Shown here: one piece after another, positions 44,201 through 53,700 of the stretch | Numbering within the stretch: position 1 is the stretch's first letter | Layout of the letters: every line of letters starts with the position of its first letter | DNA from: JAWKWH01 sp041397625 | GTDB lineage: Bacteria > Pseudomonadota > Alphaproteobacteria > Rhizobiales > Rhizobiaceae | Length of the DNA stretch: 64,000 nucleotides | Assembly (NCBI GenBank): GCA_041397625.1 | Contig: JAWKWH010000001.1 | Span: 62,001-126,000 of the forward strand | Direction of reading: 5' to 3' | Translations under genes and position numbers: made by a program | The notes under the pieces: model-generated | Database searches by the model: none | What the model saw: the letters and a program-made list of their open reading frames with translations, nothing else | Told to the model about the DNA's origin: nothing

Positions 44201-46996
44201 TTAATCCTTCCGCCCCAAAGGCTTCTCCGTCCTGCCCACCGTCATCTCGTCGAGCGTGTTCTTCCTGAAATAGCTTTTCCCTGACTTCGCCTTTCCGCGC
44301 CGCGCTTCCTTTGTATTCTCCACCCCCGCGTCTCTTGCCAGCGGGTCGTCGGCGACGGCAAGCTCGACCTCGCGCAGGCGCTTGATCTCGTCGCGCAGGC
44401 GCGCCGCTTGCTCGAAATCGAGGTCGGCGGCGGCGTCGCGCATCGCCTTTTCCAGGTGTTCGAGATGGGCGGCGAGATTGTTGCCGACCAGCACGTCGGC
44501 ACCCTTGCCCTTGTCGGAAAGCGCGCCGGAGACATCGGCCGTGACATGGTCGCGCTCGTAGACCGAATCGAGAATGTCGGCGATGTTCTTCTTGACGCTT
44601 TCCGGCGTGATGCCGTGCTCGGCGTTGTACGCCGCCTGCTTCTCGCGCCGGCGCGCGGTCTCGGCCATGGCGCGGTCCATCGAGCCGGTGACATGGTCGG
44701 CATAGAGGATGACGCGGCCGTCGACATTGCGCGCTGCGCGGCCGATGGTCTGCACCAGCGAGGTCTCGGAGCGCAAAAACCCCTCCTTGTCGGCGTCGAG
44801 AATGGCGACGAAAGCGCATTCGGGAATGTCGAGCCCCTCGCGCAGCAGGTTGATACCCACCAGGCAATCAAAGGCCCCAAGACGAAGGTCGCGGATGATC
44901 TCGATGCGCTCCAGCGTATCGATGTCGGAATGCATGTAGCGCACGCGAACGCCCTGCTCGTGCAGATATTCGGTCAGGTCCTCGGCCATGCGCTTGGTCA
45001 GCACGGTGACCAGCGTGCGGTAGCCGGCGGCGGCGACGGCGCGGATTTCGCCGAGCACGTCGTCGACCTGGGTGGTGGCGGGGCGCACCTCGACCGGCGG
45101 GTCGATCAGCCCGGTGGGGCGGATGACCTGTTCGGCGAAGACGCCGCCTGATTGCTCCATTTCCCACGCTCCTGGCGTCGCGGAGACCGCCACCGTGGCC
45201 GGGCGCATGGCGTCCCACTCCTCGAAGCGCAGCGGCCGGTTGTCCATGCACGACGGCAGGCGGAAGCCGTATTCGGCCAGCGTCGCCTTGCGGCGGAAGT
45301 CGCCGCGATACATGCCGCCGATCTGCGGCACGGTGACGTGGCTCTCGTCGACGAAGACGATGGCGTCGTCGGGGATGTATTCGAACAGCGTCGGCGGCGG
45401 CTCGCCCGGCTTGCGGCCGGTCAGATAGCGCGAATAGTTCTCGATGCCGGCGCAGGAGCCGGTGGCTTCGAGCATCTCCAGGTCGAAGCGGGTGCGTTGC
45501 TCCAGCCGCTGCGCCTCGAGCAGACGGCCGGCGGCCTCCAGTTCGGCGAGGCGGTGGCGCAGTTCTTCCTTGATCGACTTGATCGCCTGGTTCAGCGTCG
45601 GGCGCGGCGTGACGTAGTGCGAATTGGCGTAGATTTTTACCGACTTCAGCTCGCCGGTCCTGGCGCCGGTTAGCGGGTCGAACTCGGTGATCGCCTCGAT
45701 CTCGTCGCCGAACAGCGAGATGCGCCAGGCCGAATCCTCCAGGTGGGCCGGGAAGATCTCGATCGTGTCGCCGCGGACGCGAAACGAGCCGCGGACGAAA
45801 TTGACGTCCTGGCGCTTGTATTGCTGGGCAACGAGATCGGCGAGCAATTGCCGCTGATCGAGCCGGTCGCCGAGCTTCATCTCGAAGGTCATCGCCGTGT
45901 AGGTCTCGACCGAGCCGATACCGTAGATGCAGGAAACGCTGGCCACGATGACGACGTCGTCGCGTTCCAAGAGCGAGCGCGTGGCGGCATGGCGCATGCG
46001 GTCGATCTGCTCGTTGATCGACGATTCCTTCTCGATATAGGTGTCGGTGCGCGGCACATAGGCCTCGGGCTGGTAGTAGTCGTAATAGGAGACGAAATAC
46101 TCGACCGCGTTGTCGGGGAAGAACGACTTCATCTCGCCATAGAGCTGGGCGGCGAGCGTCTTGTTGGGAGCGAGGATCAGCGCCGGGCGCTGCGTCGCCT
46201 CGATCACCTTGGCCATGGTGTAGGTCTTGCCCGAACCGGTGACGCCCAAAAGGACTTGGGTACGGTCTTCGGACCCCGCCTCAAGGGGGGAGATCGAACC
46301 TGTGCCCCCAAGCCCCTCGACCAGATCGGCGATCGCCGTCGGCTGGTCGCCCGACGGCTTGAACTCGGTCACCATTTTGAGCGCGATGCCGCCCTCGGAC
46401 TTCTCCGGCCGCTCGGGCCGGTGCGGCGTCCACACCTCGCCCTGCTTGATCAGCGGATTGCCTTCGGAGATCAGCTTCGACAGCGCCTCGACCGTGGCGG
46501 TGACCCCGCTGGTCGAGGCCATGCCGCGCGCCTCCTCCAGCGTCACGTCGAGGCCGGCGACGGGCATCAGCCCGGCCGAAGCGCGCTCGCCGGGATCGTT
46601 GGAGCCGCCGATCAGCGAGCCGCCGCCGGTGCGCTTGGAACCGATGGTGGACTTGTCGGCTTTGCGGTGTTTGCGATCTCCCCCCTTGCGGGGGAGATGT
46701 CCCGAAGGGACAGAGGGGGGTGCCTCGGCGCCGGATCTACCCCCCTCCTGTCGCTGCGCGACATCCTTCCCCTCAAGGGGGAAGGTTGTGGAGCGTTGCG
46801 CCTTGACCCGATGTTTTCCCGCCTTCGAGCGGATGGCGCGCATTTCCTCCTTGCGCGCCGATTGCTCCGCCTCGCGCTCGAGCTCAGCCGCCCAGTTGGA
46901 GATCGATCCCTCAAGCGGCGTGCCCTCGAGTTCCGGCTGCGGCGCCTCGCCAAGCCCGGCGGGCCTGCCGGTCTTCTTGTCACGTGATCTGGCCAT
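44201..46996 (-). CDS. uvrB: Excinuclease ABC subunit B
   Basis: 931 residues. Helicase motifs are GVTGSGKTYTMAKVIEAT (Walker A, G251 to T258), YVSYYDYYQPEAYVPRTDTY-type damage-binding hairpin region, VFVDESHVTVPQIGGMYRGD and QTIGRAARNVDGRVI; the UVR motif near the C-terminus is LEKAMRDAAADLDFEQAARL. UvrB verifies DNA damage and loads UvrC. It is some 250 residues longer at the N-terminus than E. coli UvrB. Residues about 69-107 and 231-246 are translations of palindromic repeats (46675-46788 and about 46264-46305). The second sits just before the ATP-binding loop. The start at 46996 (MARSRDKKTGRP) is the usual rhizobial one. Confidence 0.96.
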   Translation of the reverse strand: MARSRDKKTGRPAGLGEAPQPELEGTPLEGSISNWAAELEREAEQSARKEEMRAIRSKAGKHRVKAQRSTTFPLEGKDVAQRQEGGRSGAEAPPSVPSGHLPRKGGDRKHRKADKSTIGSKRTGGGSLIGGSNDPGERASAGLMPVAGLDVTLEEARGMASTSGVTATVEALSKLISEGNPLIKQGEVWTPHRPERPEKSEGGIALKMVTEFKPSGDQPTAIADLVEGLGGTGSISPLEAGSEDRTQVLLGVTGSGKTYTMAKVIEATQRPALILAPNKTLAAQLYGEMKSFFPDNAVEYFVSYYDYYQPEAYVPRTDTYIEKESSINEQIDRMRHAATRSLLERDDVVIVASVSCIYGIGSVETYTAMTFEMKLGDRLDQRQLLADLVAQQYKRQDVNFVRGSFRVRGDTIEIFPAHLEDSAWRISLFGDEIEAITEFDPLTGARTGELKSVKIYANSHYVTPRPTLNQAIKSIKEELRHRLAELEAAGRLLEAQRLEQRTRFDLEMLEATGSCAGIENYSRYLTGRKPGEPPPTLFEYIPDDAIVFVDESHVTVPQIGGMYRGDFRRKATLAEYGFRLPSCMDNRPLRFEEWDAMRPATVAVSATPGAWEMEQSGGVFAEQVIRPTGLIDPPVEVRPATTQVDDVLGEIRAVAAAGYRTLVTVLTKRMAEDLTEYLHEQGVRVRYMHSDIDTLERIEIIRDLRLGAFDCLVGINLLREGLDIPECAFVAILDADKEGFLRSETSLVQTIGRAARNVDGRVILYADHVTGSMDRAMAETARRREKQAAYNAEHGITPESVKKNIADILDSVYERDHVTADVSGALSDKGKGADVLVGNNLAAHLEHLEKAMRDAAADLDFEQAARLRDEIKRLREVELAVADDPLARDAGVENTKEARRGKAKSGKSYFRKNTLDEMTVGRTEKPLGRKD
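46264..46305. repeat. Short repeat remnant in uvrB beside Walker A
   Basis: The stretch contains CTCAAGGGGGGAG, a half-arm of the same repeat family as at 46675-46788, and GTGCCCCCAAG near the other end. It is translated as GGTGSISPLEAGSE, absent from UvrB homologues I recall, and keeps the frame. Assignment is weaker than for the full copies. Confidence 0.5.
46675..46788. repeat. Palindromic repeat inserted in uvrB
   Basis: Left arm CTCCCCCCTTGCGGGGGAG and right arm CTTCCCCTCAAGGGGGAAG are related as an imperfect 19-base inverted repeat (16 of 19), each also nearly self-complementary, with inner arms AGGGGGGT and ACCCCCCT. Same architecture as the repeat at 17602-17760. It encodes about 38 residues of the UvrB N-terminal extension. 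Confidence 0.85.
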
Positions 46997-47151
46997 GGGC
47001 CGAATATGGCGACCCGGGGCAAAAATGGGAAGGGCGCAGCGAACATCGGCGTGCCCCATGCGTTCGTCCTCCTGACAACAGGGTGTCAGGAGGACGCACG
47101 CACGAGTACCGTATCGGGTTCAACGGCGGAAGTGCCGGCCGCCGGCGGTGC

Positions 47152-49113
47152 TCAGCCCGACAGCCTGGTGAGTGCCGATTCCACCTGCTCCGGCATGACA
47201 TGCGCTTTGTTGAGCCCGTCGCCGGCATAGAAGCTCTGGCCCCGGTTGACGATCCGGCCCTTGTTGTTCCTGATCCGGGACAGCACCGGGAACGAGGCCC
47301 ACTCCATCGCCAGCATGTTGCCGAATGCGACGATGCCGATCGCGCCGGACAGGAAGTCGTTCAGCTTGCGGACCTTGAGCAGGTCGACGGCCATGCGGTC
47401 CTGCATGTTCTCGTCAAACAGCTCGGAGCCGTTGAGGTTCAGCCGGCCGATGATCGCGTCGAGCGTCTTGCGGATGATCTGGTACTTGCCGACGGCGGAG
47501 GACTTGCTGCCGCCGGCGACGAAATTGTCCTGCCATTGGCGCACCTGGCCAACGGTCATTGCGGTGAATTTCGGGTTGTTCTGGTTCTTGCCGTGGCCGA
47601 AGAACGCATTGTAGTTGCCGTGGCTCTCCTTGCTGGCGACCAGTCCCAGAAGGTCCTGCAGCTTCGGATCGGTGTCCGAGCCGATCTGGCTGGCGGGATT
47701 GGTGGCCAGGGCGTCGTGCCAGCGGATGTGGCGGATCTTGTTCTTGTGAATGTGGCGCAGCGACACCTTGTCGCCCTGATTGCCGCCAAGGACCACCAGC
47801 TTCTCGGTGCCCGGCACCTTTCCGGCCGCGAACCCGACATGCCCCGACGTGCCGTTGAACATGGGATGCGTGACGACGATCGCGCCGTGGGGAATGTCGC
47901 GCAGGTCGAACTGGCGCAGATTCTGGTTGCCCCAGCCCATCCAGTTCGCGGCGCGGGCGCCGCCGTCGACGATCGTCGTCTTGAAACTGGGGTTCGCCTC
48001 CTGCAGGCAGTAGCCGACGAAGGCGCCGCACCAGGGCTGGTTCTTGTCGGTGTCGAACTTGACCGCCTTGAAATATTCTATGACCTTGTCGAGGCCCTTG
48101 CCGGTTTCCTCGTTCAGGCCTTCGTCCTCCCAGATCTTGAGCTCGCGCTCGGCGATCTTCATCCACGGCGTGTCGCCGGAAAAGGTGTTGAGCGGCGGAA
48201 GCAGGAAATCTGCATGTTCGCGTATGGCCGGCAGCGCCTTCTTGAACCCTTCCGCAAGCGCCTGCGAGGTCAATTCGAAGAACATGTCGATGGTTGCCGG
48301 CTCGCCGTTCTTTTCGACGAACTGCTTGCGATTGGCGAAGATCGCGTCGATCTCGGCCTGTTGGAGAACCGCTTCCAGTGCCTCGCGAACCGTTTTCGCG
48401 CCGCTGTTCTCGTTTTTCAGGGTTTGAAGGTGATGCGCGGCCTTGGCGCCGAGAAAATGGCAATGCAGGACATTGAGATAGCTCGGCACCACCGGGCCGT
48501 CGGGCGGTTCGGTATCCGGCGTCGCCAGATCGGAAAACGCCTTGGCGTCGGCAAGCGCCTTGAACGACGCACCGGATACCTGGCTGTTTGGAATCAGGCG
48601 CTCGAAATCCGAGATTTCGACGCCTGTATCGGTAGCCGCCGCCTTGTAGGCGTCCCAGTCCGCCGAGGACATCCGGAACGGGCCCTCGGCGTCGGTTCCC
48701 TGGAAATCAGGTTCGGGATTGGTAAACAGCGCATCGTCGGTGGCGCTTTCGATCCACGCCCAGGCGAGCAGGTAGTCGGCGAGGACCGTCGAGCCGCTTT
48801 CGCCGTCGGCGGGAACGGAGGCGAGCTCGGCGCGGCCGCAGGAGCGGACGAACGGTTCGACGATGAGCGGAAAGCGCACCAGGTCGCCGGGCGCGGGCTC
48901 GCGCAGGAACCGCATCGGTATCCAGCCCTTCGTGGCCGGGTCGGCCTCACGATGGACGAAAACCCAGTCCTGGTCGTTTTCGCCGTTTTCCGGCTCGACG
49001 ACGACGACGTCCTCGGCCGGCAGCAGCGCACCGGTCGGCTTGTTTTCATCCTTTTCGTGGAAGAGCTGCGCCAGCCCCTGAGCGGGCAGTTTCGTGACGA
49101 ACTTTAACGGCAT
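47152..49113 (-). CDS. Modular peptidoglycan hydrolase: TIGR02594-type CHAP domain plus lambda-lysozyme-like domain
   Basis: 653 residues in several parts. Residues 1-75 look SH3-like (WVFVHREADPATKGWIPMRF). Residues about 80-300 are helical and unrecognised. A papain-like CHAP/TIGR02594 domain at about 315-468 has Cys362 in PWCGAFVGYC and His425 in GTSGHVGFAAG. The C-terminal domain from about 480 resembles phage lambda lysozyme/transglycosylase: LVASKESHGNYNAF (Glu496), SSAVGKYQIIRKTLD and WASFPVLSRI with QSFYAGDGLNKAHV. Cleaving both peptide and glycan is likely. It lacks a signal peptide. The start follows the lipoprotein stop by 18 bases, so the two form an operon. Confidence 0.75.
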   Translation of the reverse strand: MPLKFVTKLPAQGLAQLFHEKDENKPTGALLPAEDVVVVEPENGENDQDWVFVHREADPATKGWIPMRFLREPAPGDLVRFPLIVEPFVRSCGRAELASVPADGESGSTVLADYLLAWAWIESATDDALFTNPEPDFQGTDAEGPFRMSSADWDAYKAAATDTGVEISDFERLIPNSQVSGASFKALADAKAFSDLATPDTEPPDGPVVPSYLNVLHCHFLGAKAAHHLQTLKNENSGAKTVREALEAVLQQAEIDAIFANRKQFVEKNGEPATIDMFFELTSQALAEGFKKALPAIREHADFLLPPLNTFSGDTPWMKIAERELKIWEDEGLNEETGKGLDKVIEYFKAVKFDTDKNQPWCGAFVGYCLQEANPSFKTTIVDGGARAANWMGWGNQNLRQFDLRDIPHGAIVVTHPMFNGTSGHVGFAAGKVPGTEKLVVLGGNQGDKVSLRHIHKNKIRHIRWHDALATNPASQIGSDTDPKLQDLLGLVASKESHGNYNAFFGHGKNQNNPKFTAMTVGQVRQWQDNFVAGGSKSSAVGKYQIIRKTLDAIIGRLNLNGSELFDENMQDRMAVDLLKVRKLNDFLSGAIGIVAFGNMLAMEWASFPVLSRIRNNKGRIVNRGQSFYAGDGLNKAHVMPEQVESALTRLSG

Positions 49114-49131
49114 GGGCGGGCCTCGTTCTCA

Positions 49132-50520
49132 TCAACTGGGTGGCGGCCCCGCCGTCAACATGTTGAGTAGCTGCGGGGTTACCTGGCTGGCGGCGAAGCC
49201 GCCATAATCGGAAGCGCCGTAGGCTGCGCGTGCGCGCTCGATGAACTCGCGGAGCCGGACATCGTCCAGTTGAAGATCCTCGCCGACATCCGGATCGAAG
49301 CGGGCGTTCAGCAACCGGATCAGGCTCTTGCGCTTCAAGGTCGCCTTGTCGTCCGAGACGACATCGTAATTGACCCGCTCGAACATATTCCGGTACTTGC
49401 CGGCTTCGCAGCTTTCGAAGTTGGTGATGAAGTTGAACTCGAAATCGTCGATCAGGCCGTTTTTCTTCGGCTGGCGAACATCGCCGAAATCGACCGAGCT
49501 CAAAACCGTATCCTCGTAGATACGGATCGCGGCCATTGTCTTCGGGCCGATGCTGCCCACGCCCTGGCCCTGCAGGCACAGCGCGTTCTGCAGCAGGATC
49601 AGGTCGCGCCGCTCATACTTCTTCGGATTGACGAATATCTTGTCGAAATCCTTCGGCGTCTTCGGACCGGGCGGCGGTGTCGGACGCGCTTCGCCGAACT
49701 TCTGTTCCGGCTTGAGCGGCTTGCTGTCGACCGGCGCCTGATTGATGGAATTGTCGTCGTCGGGCGTCAGGCCGAGCGAACCGAGGGTGGAATAGTCGTT
49801 GATGTTGGTCTCGATGGCGAACGGAAGGCAGAGCCGCAGATAGGAGCGCAAGGCGTGTTCGGCCTCGGGCCGGTTCTCGAACTGGTTGTTGCGGATGTCC
49901 TTGCGGAACTTGTGCCGCGCGCGCAGCACGATCGAGTTGATCGTCGACGAATCGACCTCAAGCAGAAGCCGGCTGTGATAGTTCTCGATGCTGTCGTTGA
50001 GAAGCTGGAACGCCTGACCGACGATGCTGATCGCCTTCACCGCATTGGCCGCGTTCGGCACGGTGATTTCTATAATCTCCTGCGTCACCGTCTTGGCGGT
50101 GCCAAGCTGGCTCAGGAGCGGCCCTTTCGACCGTTTCTTGTTGTCGAGCCATTGCAGATAGGCATCGCAGCGCCGGTCGATGTCGTTCATCCCCTGATAG
50201 ACGATCAACGTCCAGGTGCCGCGGTCGAACAACGGCAGCGAGCATTGCGGCGCGCCGTTGGCGCCCGCGGCATAGGGAAGACCCGCCTGCTTGCATAGAT
50301 AGTTGAAGTATTTGGCCTGGAGTTCCGTCGAACTGGCGACGTCGCGTGCCGGCAGCTGCGAGCCTATGCCGTTGAACAGGTAGCCTTGCGTCGGCGACGT
50401 GCATCCGGCGAGGACCGTGCCAGCGAGAACCAAGAAGACAATCGAAAGATACTTGCGCACGACCAAGTAGCCGCACAGCAAAGTCGAGCCGCTCAATTGG
50501 CGAATCACGGATTCAACCAT
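49132..50520 (-). CDS. Lipoprotein of unknown function upstream of the hydrolase
   Basis: 462 residues from the first ATG. A lipoprotein signal, KYLSIVFLVLAGTVLAGC, ends in an LAGC lipobox; a GTG at 50460 would start just before it, giving a normal short leader of about 20 residues, whereas the ATG at 50520 adds 20 residues. Neither start has a good ribosome binding site. The body has helical Cys-containing segments (CDAYLQWLDNKKRS, RSYLRLCLPFAIETN), a Pro-rich linker (EARPTPPPGPKTP) and a C-terminal part where ILLQNALCLQGQGVGSIGPK resembles a peptidoglycan-binding repeat. No family recognised. It would be outer- or inner-membrane anchored. Confidence 0.75.
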   Translation of the reverse strand: MVESVIRQLSGSTLLCGYLVVRKYLSIVFLVLAGTVLAGCTSPTQGYLFNGIGSQLPARDVASSTELQAKYFNYLCKQAGLPYAAGANGAPQCSLPLFDRGTWTLIVYQGMNDIDRRCDAYLQWLDNKKRSKGPLLSQLGTAKTVTQEIIEITVPNAANAVKAISIVGQAFQLLNDSIENYHSRLLLEVDSSTINSIVLRARHKFRKDIRNNQFENRPEAEHALRSYLRLCLPFAIETNINDYSTLGSLGLTPDDDNSINQAPVDSKPLKPEQKFGEARPTPPPGPKTPKDFDKIFVNPKKYERRDLILLQNALCLQGQGVGSIGPKTMAAIRIYEDTVLSSVDFGDVRQPKKNGLIDDFEFNFITNFESCEAGKYRNMFERVNYDVVSDDKATLKRKSLIRLLNARFDPDVGEDLQLDDVRLREFIERARAAYGASDYGGFAASQVTPQLLNMLTAGPPPS

Positions 50521-50682
50521 GAAATATGAGAATGCCCGTGCCGGCCGAAAAGCAATCAGCGCCAGGTTGTTTTCCCGACTATCAACAGTTTTATTTTTTC
50601 AGCCGGCATGGAGGGCGGTGTCCCGGGCGGGCAGGCCTGCCGGCGGGGGATTTATTTCGGGCGGGAAATTCGCCGCCCCGTC

Positions 50683-52692
50683 TCAGGCGCGGCGCTTGGC
50701 ATCGAGACTGACGACGCGCTTGCTGGCGGCATGAACGCGCAGCCAGTCGCCCGCCTCGGCCTCGGGCATGGGATAGGCTATCGAATAGCCCTGCACCTGC
50801 TCGCAGCCGATCGCCACAAGCTGGTTCAGCTCTTCCTGGGTCTCCGCGCCCTCGGCGATGATCGAAATGCCGAGCCCGCGGGCAAGCTCGGTGATCGCCT
50901 TGACGATCTTGGTGTTGTCGCCGTTGTCATCGATGTTCTGGACAAAGCGGCGGTCGATCTTCAGCCGGTCGATCTCGTTGGGATTGACGTGGCTGAGCGA
51001 GGCGTATCCGGTACCGAAATCGTCGAGTTCCAGATGCACGCCGGCGGCGCGGATCTTGCGCAGCCGCGAGGCGATGCCGACCTTGTCGTCGTCGAGGATG
51101 ACCGATTCGACGATCTCCAGTGACAGTTTGGTCGGCGGCAGGCCGAACTCGGCCAGCGCCTCGAACAGGAATTCGGAGAAATCGGGCTCGCGCACTTCGG
51201 TGCCGGAGATGTTGACGGCGAGCCGGCCGAACTCGATGCCCTCGCGATGCCATTCGGCCGCGCGCGCGATGGCCTTGCGGATGACCATGCGCCCGATGGT
51301 CGCCATCAGGCCGATCTTCTCGGCAACGGGGATGAAATCGTTCGGCGCGACCATGCCGCGATCCGGATGGTTCCAGCGCACCAGTGCCTCGACGCCGGCG
51401 ACCGTTCCGTCGCCGAGCGAGATCTGCGGCTGGAAATGCACGTCGAAGGCGCCGGCCTCGATGGCGCGGGCAAGATCGACCTCCAGCTGCTTGCGGTGCT
51501 CGAGCTCGCGGCGCAGCTCGTCGGAGAAGAAGGCGAAATTGCCGCCGCCGCGCTTCTTGGCGTCGTAGAGCGCCAGATCGGCATGGACGAGCAGGTCTTC
51601 CGCCGTGTCGGCGTCGACGGGGAAGACGGCGATGCCGGCGCTGGCGCCGGCGTTGATGGTGGCGCCCTCATAGCTCATCGGCTCGTTGATGCGCTTGAGG
51701 ATGCGGCCGGCGACGGTGTTGATGTCCTGGGTGTCGCCGGCGGCGTTGAGCACGATGACGAATTCGTCGCCGCCGAGCCGCACGCACAGATCGGTGGCGC
51801 GGCAGGACTGGCGCATACGCTCGGCGGTCTCGACCAGCACGTGGTCGCCGGCCGCGTGACCGAGCGTGTCGTTGATCTGCTTGAAGCCGTCGAGATCGAT
51901 CTGCAGCACGGCAAGCTGCTCGCCGCGCCGCTTGGCGCCGGAGATCATCGATTCGAAATGGTCGAGCAGGAAGGCGCGGTTGCGCAGGCCCGTCAGCCCG
52001 TCATGGGCGGCGGCATAGGCCATGGAGTTGCGCGCCTCGACCAGCTCGTGGGCGTTGCGGCTGATCGCCGATGAAAGCGGGCGGAAGATGGTGACGATGA
52101 CCAGTACGATCATGCCGATCATCGCCACGAACAGGTTGCGGTGCCAGGCGCCGATGGTGACGGCATTGGCTGCCGCACGCGAGGAGAAATGCGCCACCAG
52201 CGTATCGTAGATGCCTAGAATCTCGCCGCTGGCGACCGCGTCGACGCCGGCCTGCGACGTGCGGCCCAGTCCGGCCTCGGCGCTGCGGGCAAAGGCGCTG
52301 CCGGCGCGCTCGAGCGTCTTGCCGATCACCGCCACGCCGGCATCCGAACCGGCGGCCAGGTCGCGCAGCAGACGGTCGTGATTGACCGAATAGGCCTCGA
52401 TCATGCGGACGATGCGGGCGTGGTCGGCCCCCGACCGGTCGAGCGCCAGGCGGGCGCCGATGTCGCGAACCAGCTCGCGCTGCTCGTTGGCGGTCATGAC
52501 GATGGCGGTGTCGCGGCCCTGGCCGCTCATCATGGTTCCCAGCATCGCGAACGAAACCGTCGCCATGGCCGTGATGACGAGCACGGCCAGCCAGTAGGCG
52601 TATTTGATGCGCAGCAACAGGTTGCCGGCACCTTTTCGGCTGTCGATGCGTGTCATCGGCGGGTCAGCCCTTAAAATCCGGTCTGCGGTCAT
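50683..52692 (-). CDS. Membrane GGDEF-EAL cyclic-di-GMP protein
   Basis: 669 residues. Two membrane helices (about residues 30-52 and 187-207) enclose a periplasmic sensory region of about 130 residues rich in helices. GGDEF at residue 307 is intact, preceded by the product-inhibition site RATD, and EAL at residue 435 (GVEALVRW) is intact with VNISGTEV, LELDDFGTGYASL, KIDRRFV and CEQVQGYSIAYP. Both activities may be present. The ATG at 52656 is an alternative start. The preceding 160 bases to the left, and the AT-rich divergent region to the ABC binding protein on the right, contain no other gene. Confidence 0.92.
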   Translation of the reverse strand: MTADRILRADPPMTRIDSRKGAGNLLLRIKYAYWLAVLVITAMATVSFAMLGTMMSGQGRDTAIVMTANEQRELVRDIGARLALDRSGADHARIVRMIEAYSVNHDRLLRDLAAGSDAGVAVIGKTLERAGSAFARSAEAGLGRTSQAGVDAVASGEILGIYDTLVAHFSSRAAANAVTIGAWHRNLFVAMIGMIVLVIVTIFRPLSSAISRNAHELVEARNSMAYAAAHDGLTGLRNRAFLLDHFESMISGAKRRGEQLAVLQIDLDGFKQINDTLGHAAGDHVLVETAERMRQSCRATDLCVRLGGDEFVIVLNAAGDTQDINTVAGRILKRINEPMSYEGATINAGASAGIAVFPVDADTAEDLLVHADLALYDAKKRGGGNFAFFSDELRRELEHRKQLEVDLARAIEAGAFDVHFQPQISLGDGTVAGVEALVRWNHPDRGMVAPNDFIPVAEKIGLMATIGRMVIRKAIARAAEWHREGIEFGRLAVNISGTEVREPDFSEFLFEALAEFGLPPTKLSLEIVESVILDDDKVGIASRLRKIRAAGVHLELDDFGTGYASLSHVNPNEIDRLKIDRRFVQNIDDNGDNTKIVKAITELARGLGISIIAEGAETQEELNQLVAIGCEQVQGYSIAYPMPEAEAGDWLRVHAASKRVVSLDAKRRA

Positions 52693-52860
52693 TGCAAATC
52701 CGCCGTCCAGACAAGCACGAATGGGTTAATCCGGTGAGAATCGGGCGCGGCGCGGGTCGGAAATACTCGCCATGGTTATCGTTTGCTTACCGCGCGGCTG
52801 GGCAGGGCCGGATTTTGTGTTACGCTGACCGGAGAAAATGACAGCAAACGGGAGATTGTG

Positions 52861-53688
52861 ATGAACCTCTTGCGCCTGGCGGTGATGACAGCCGCCGCGA
52901 CCGCCTTCGCCGTTTCCGCCCAGGCCGGCGAGACGCTGGACCGGGTGATGAGCACCAAGACGCTGACCATGTCGTCGGATCCGGAATATCCGCCGCAATC
53001 CTTCCTCAACGACAACAACGAGATGGACGGTTTCGACGTCGACGTCGGCAAGGAGATCGCCAGGCGCATGGGGGTGGAGCTGAAGATCGTCACGCCGGCC
53101 TGGGAGGTGATCACCGCCGGCGGCTGGTCCGGACGCTGGGACATGTCGGTCGGTTCGATGACGCCGACCAAGGCGCGCGCCGAGGTGCTGAGCTTTCCGG
53201 CGGTCTACTACTACACGCCGGCGTCGTTCGCGGTGCATGCCGATTCCGCCATGGCGTCGCTGGAAGACCTGAACGGTAAAGTGATCGGTTCCTGCGGCGG
53301 CTGCACCTATGACGCCTATCTGAACAAGGACCTGTCGATCGACGCCGAGGGCGTGCCGCCCTTCGAGTACCAGGTAACGGCCGGCGAGATCAAAACCTAC
53401 GAGACCGACACCAACGCGTTTGACGACCTGCGCCTCGGCGAGGGCGTGCGCATCGACGCGGTGTTCTCGGCGCTGCCGACCATCCAGGAGGCAATCAAGA
53501 ATGGCTACCCGATGAAGACGATCGGCAACCCGGCCTTCTACGAGCCGCTGGCGGTGGCGACGGACAAGGGCGATGCGGAGTTCGACGCCAAGATCGCCGA
53601 GGTCGTCGGCGCCATGCATGCCGACGGCACGCTGAAGGCGCTGTCGGAGAAGTGGTACGGCGCCGACCTGACGTCGGTGGCGCAATAG
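52861..53688 (+). CDS. Amino-acid-type ABC transporter periplasmic binding protein
   Basis: 275 residues. A signal peptide (MNLLRLAVMTAAATAFAVSA, cleavage near AQA) precedes a family 3 binding fold: SSDPEYPPQSFLNDNNEMDG FDVDVGKEIARRMGVELK-type N-lobe, WDMSVGSMTPTKAR and VIGSCGGCTYDAYL. Ligand is probably a polar amino acid or related compound. GGGAGA precedes the ATG at 52861. Followed by a permease gene after 12 bases. Confidence 0.92.
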   Translation: MNLLRLAVMTAAATAFAVSAQAGETLDRVMSTKTLTMSSDPEYPPQSFLNDNNEMDGFDVDVGKEIARRMGVELKIVTPAWEVITAGGWSGRWDMSVGSMTPTKARAEVLSFPAVYYYTPASFAVHADSAMASLEDLNGKVIGSCGGCTYDAYLNKDLSIDAEGVPPFEYQVTAGEIKTYETDTNAFDDLRLGEGVRIDAVFSALPTIQEAIKNGYPMKTIGNPAFYEPLAVATDKGDAEFDAKIAEVVGAMHADGTLKALSEKWYGADLTSVAQ

Positions 53689-53700
53689 GCCCCGGGGCCG

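Noticed and set aside
46984..49107. 707-codon plus-strand open frame opposite the hydrolase
   Set aside because: No domains, composition of a shadow; the minus-strand frame has clear CHAP and lysozyme motifs.
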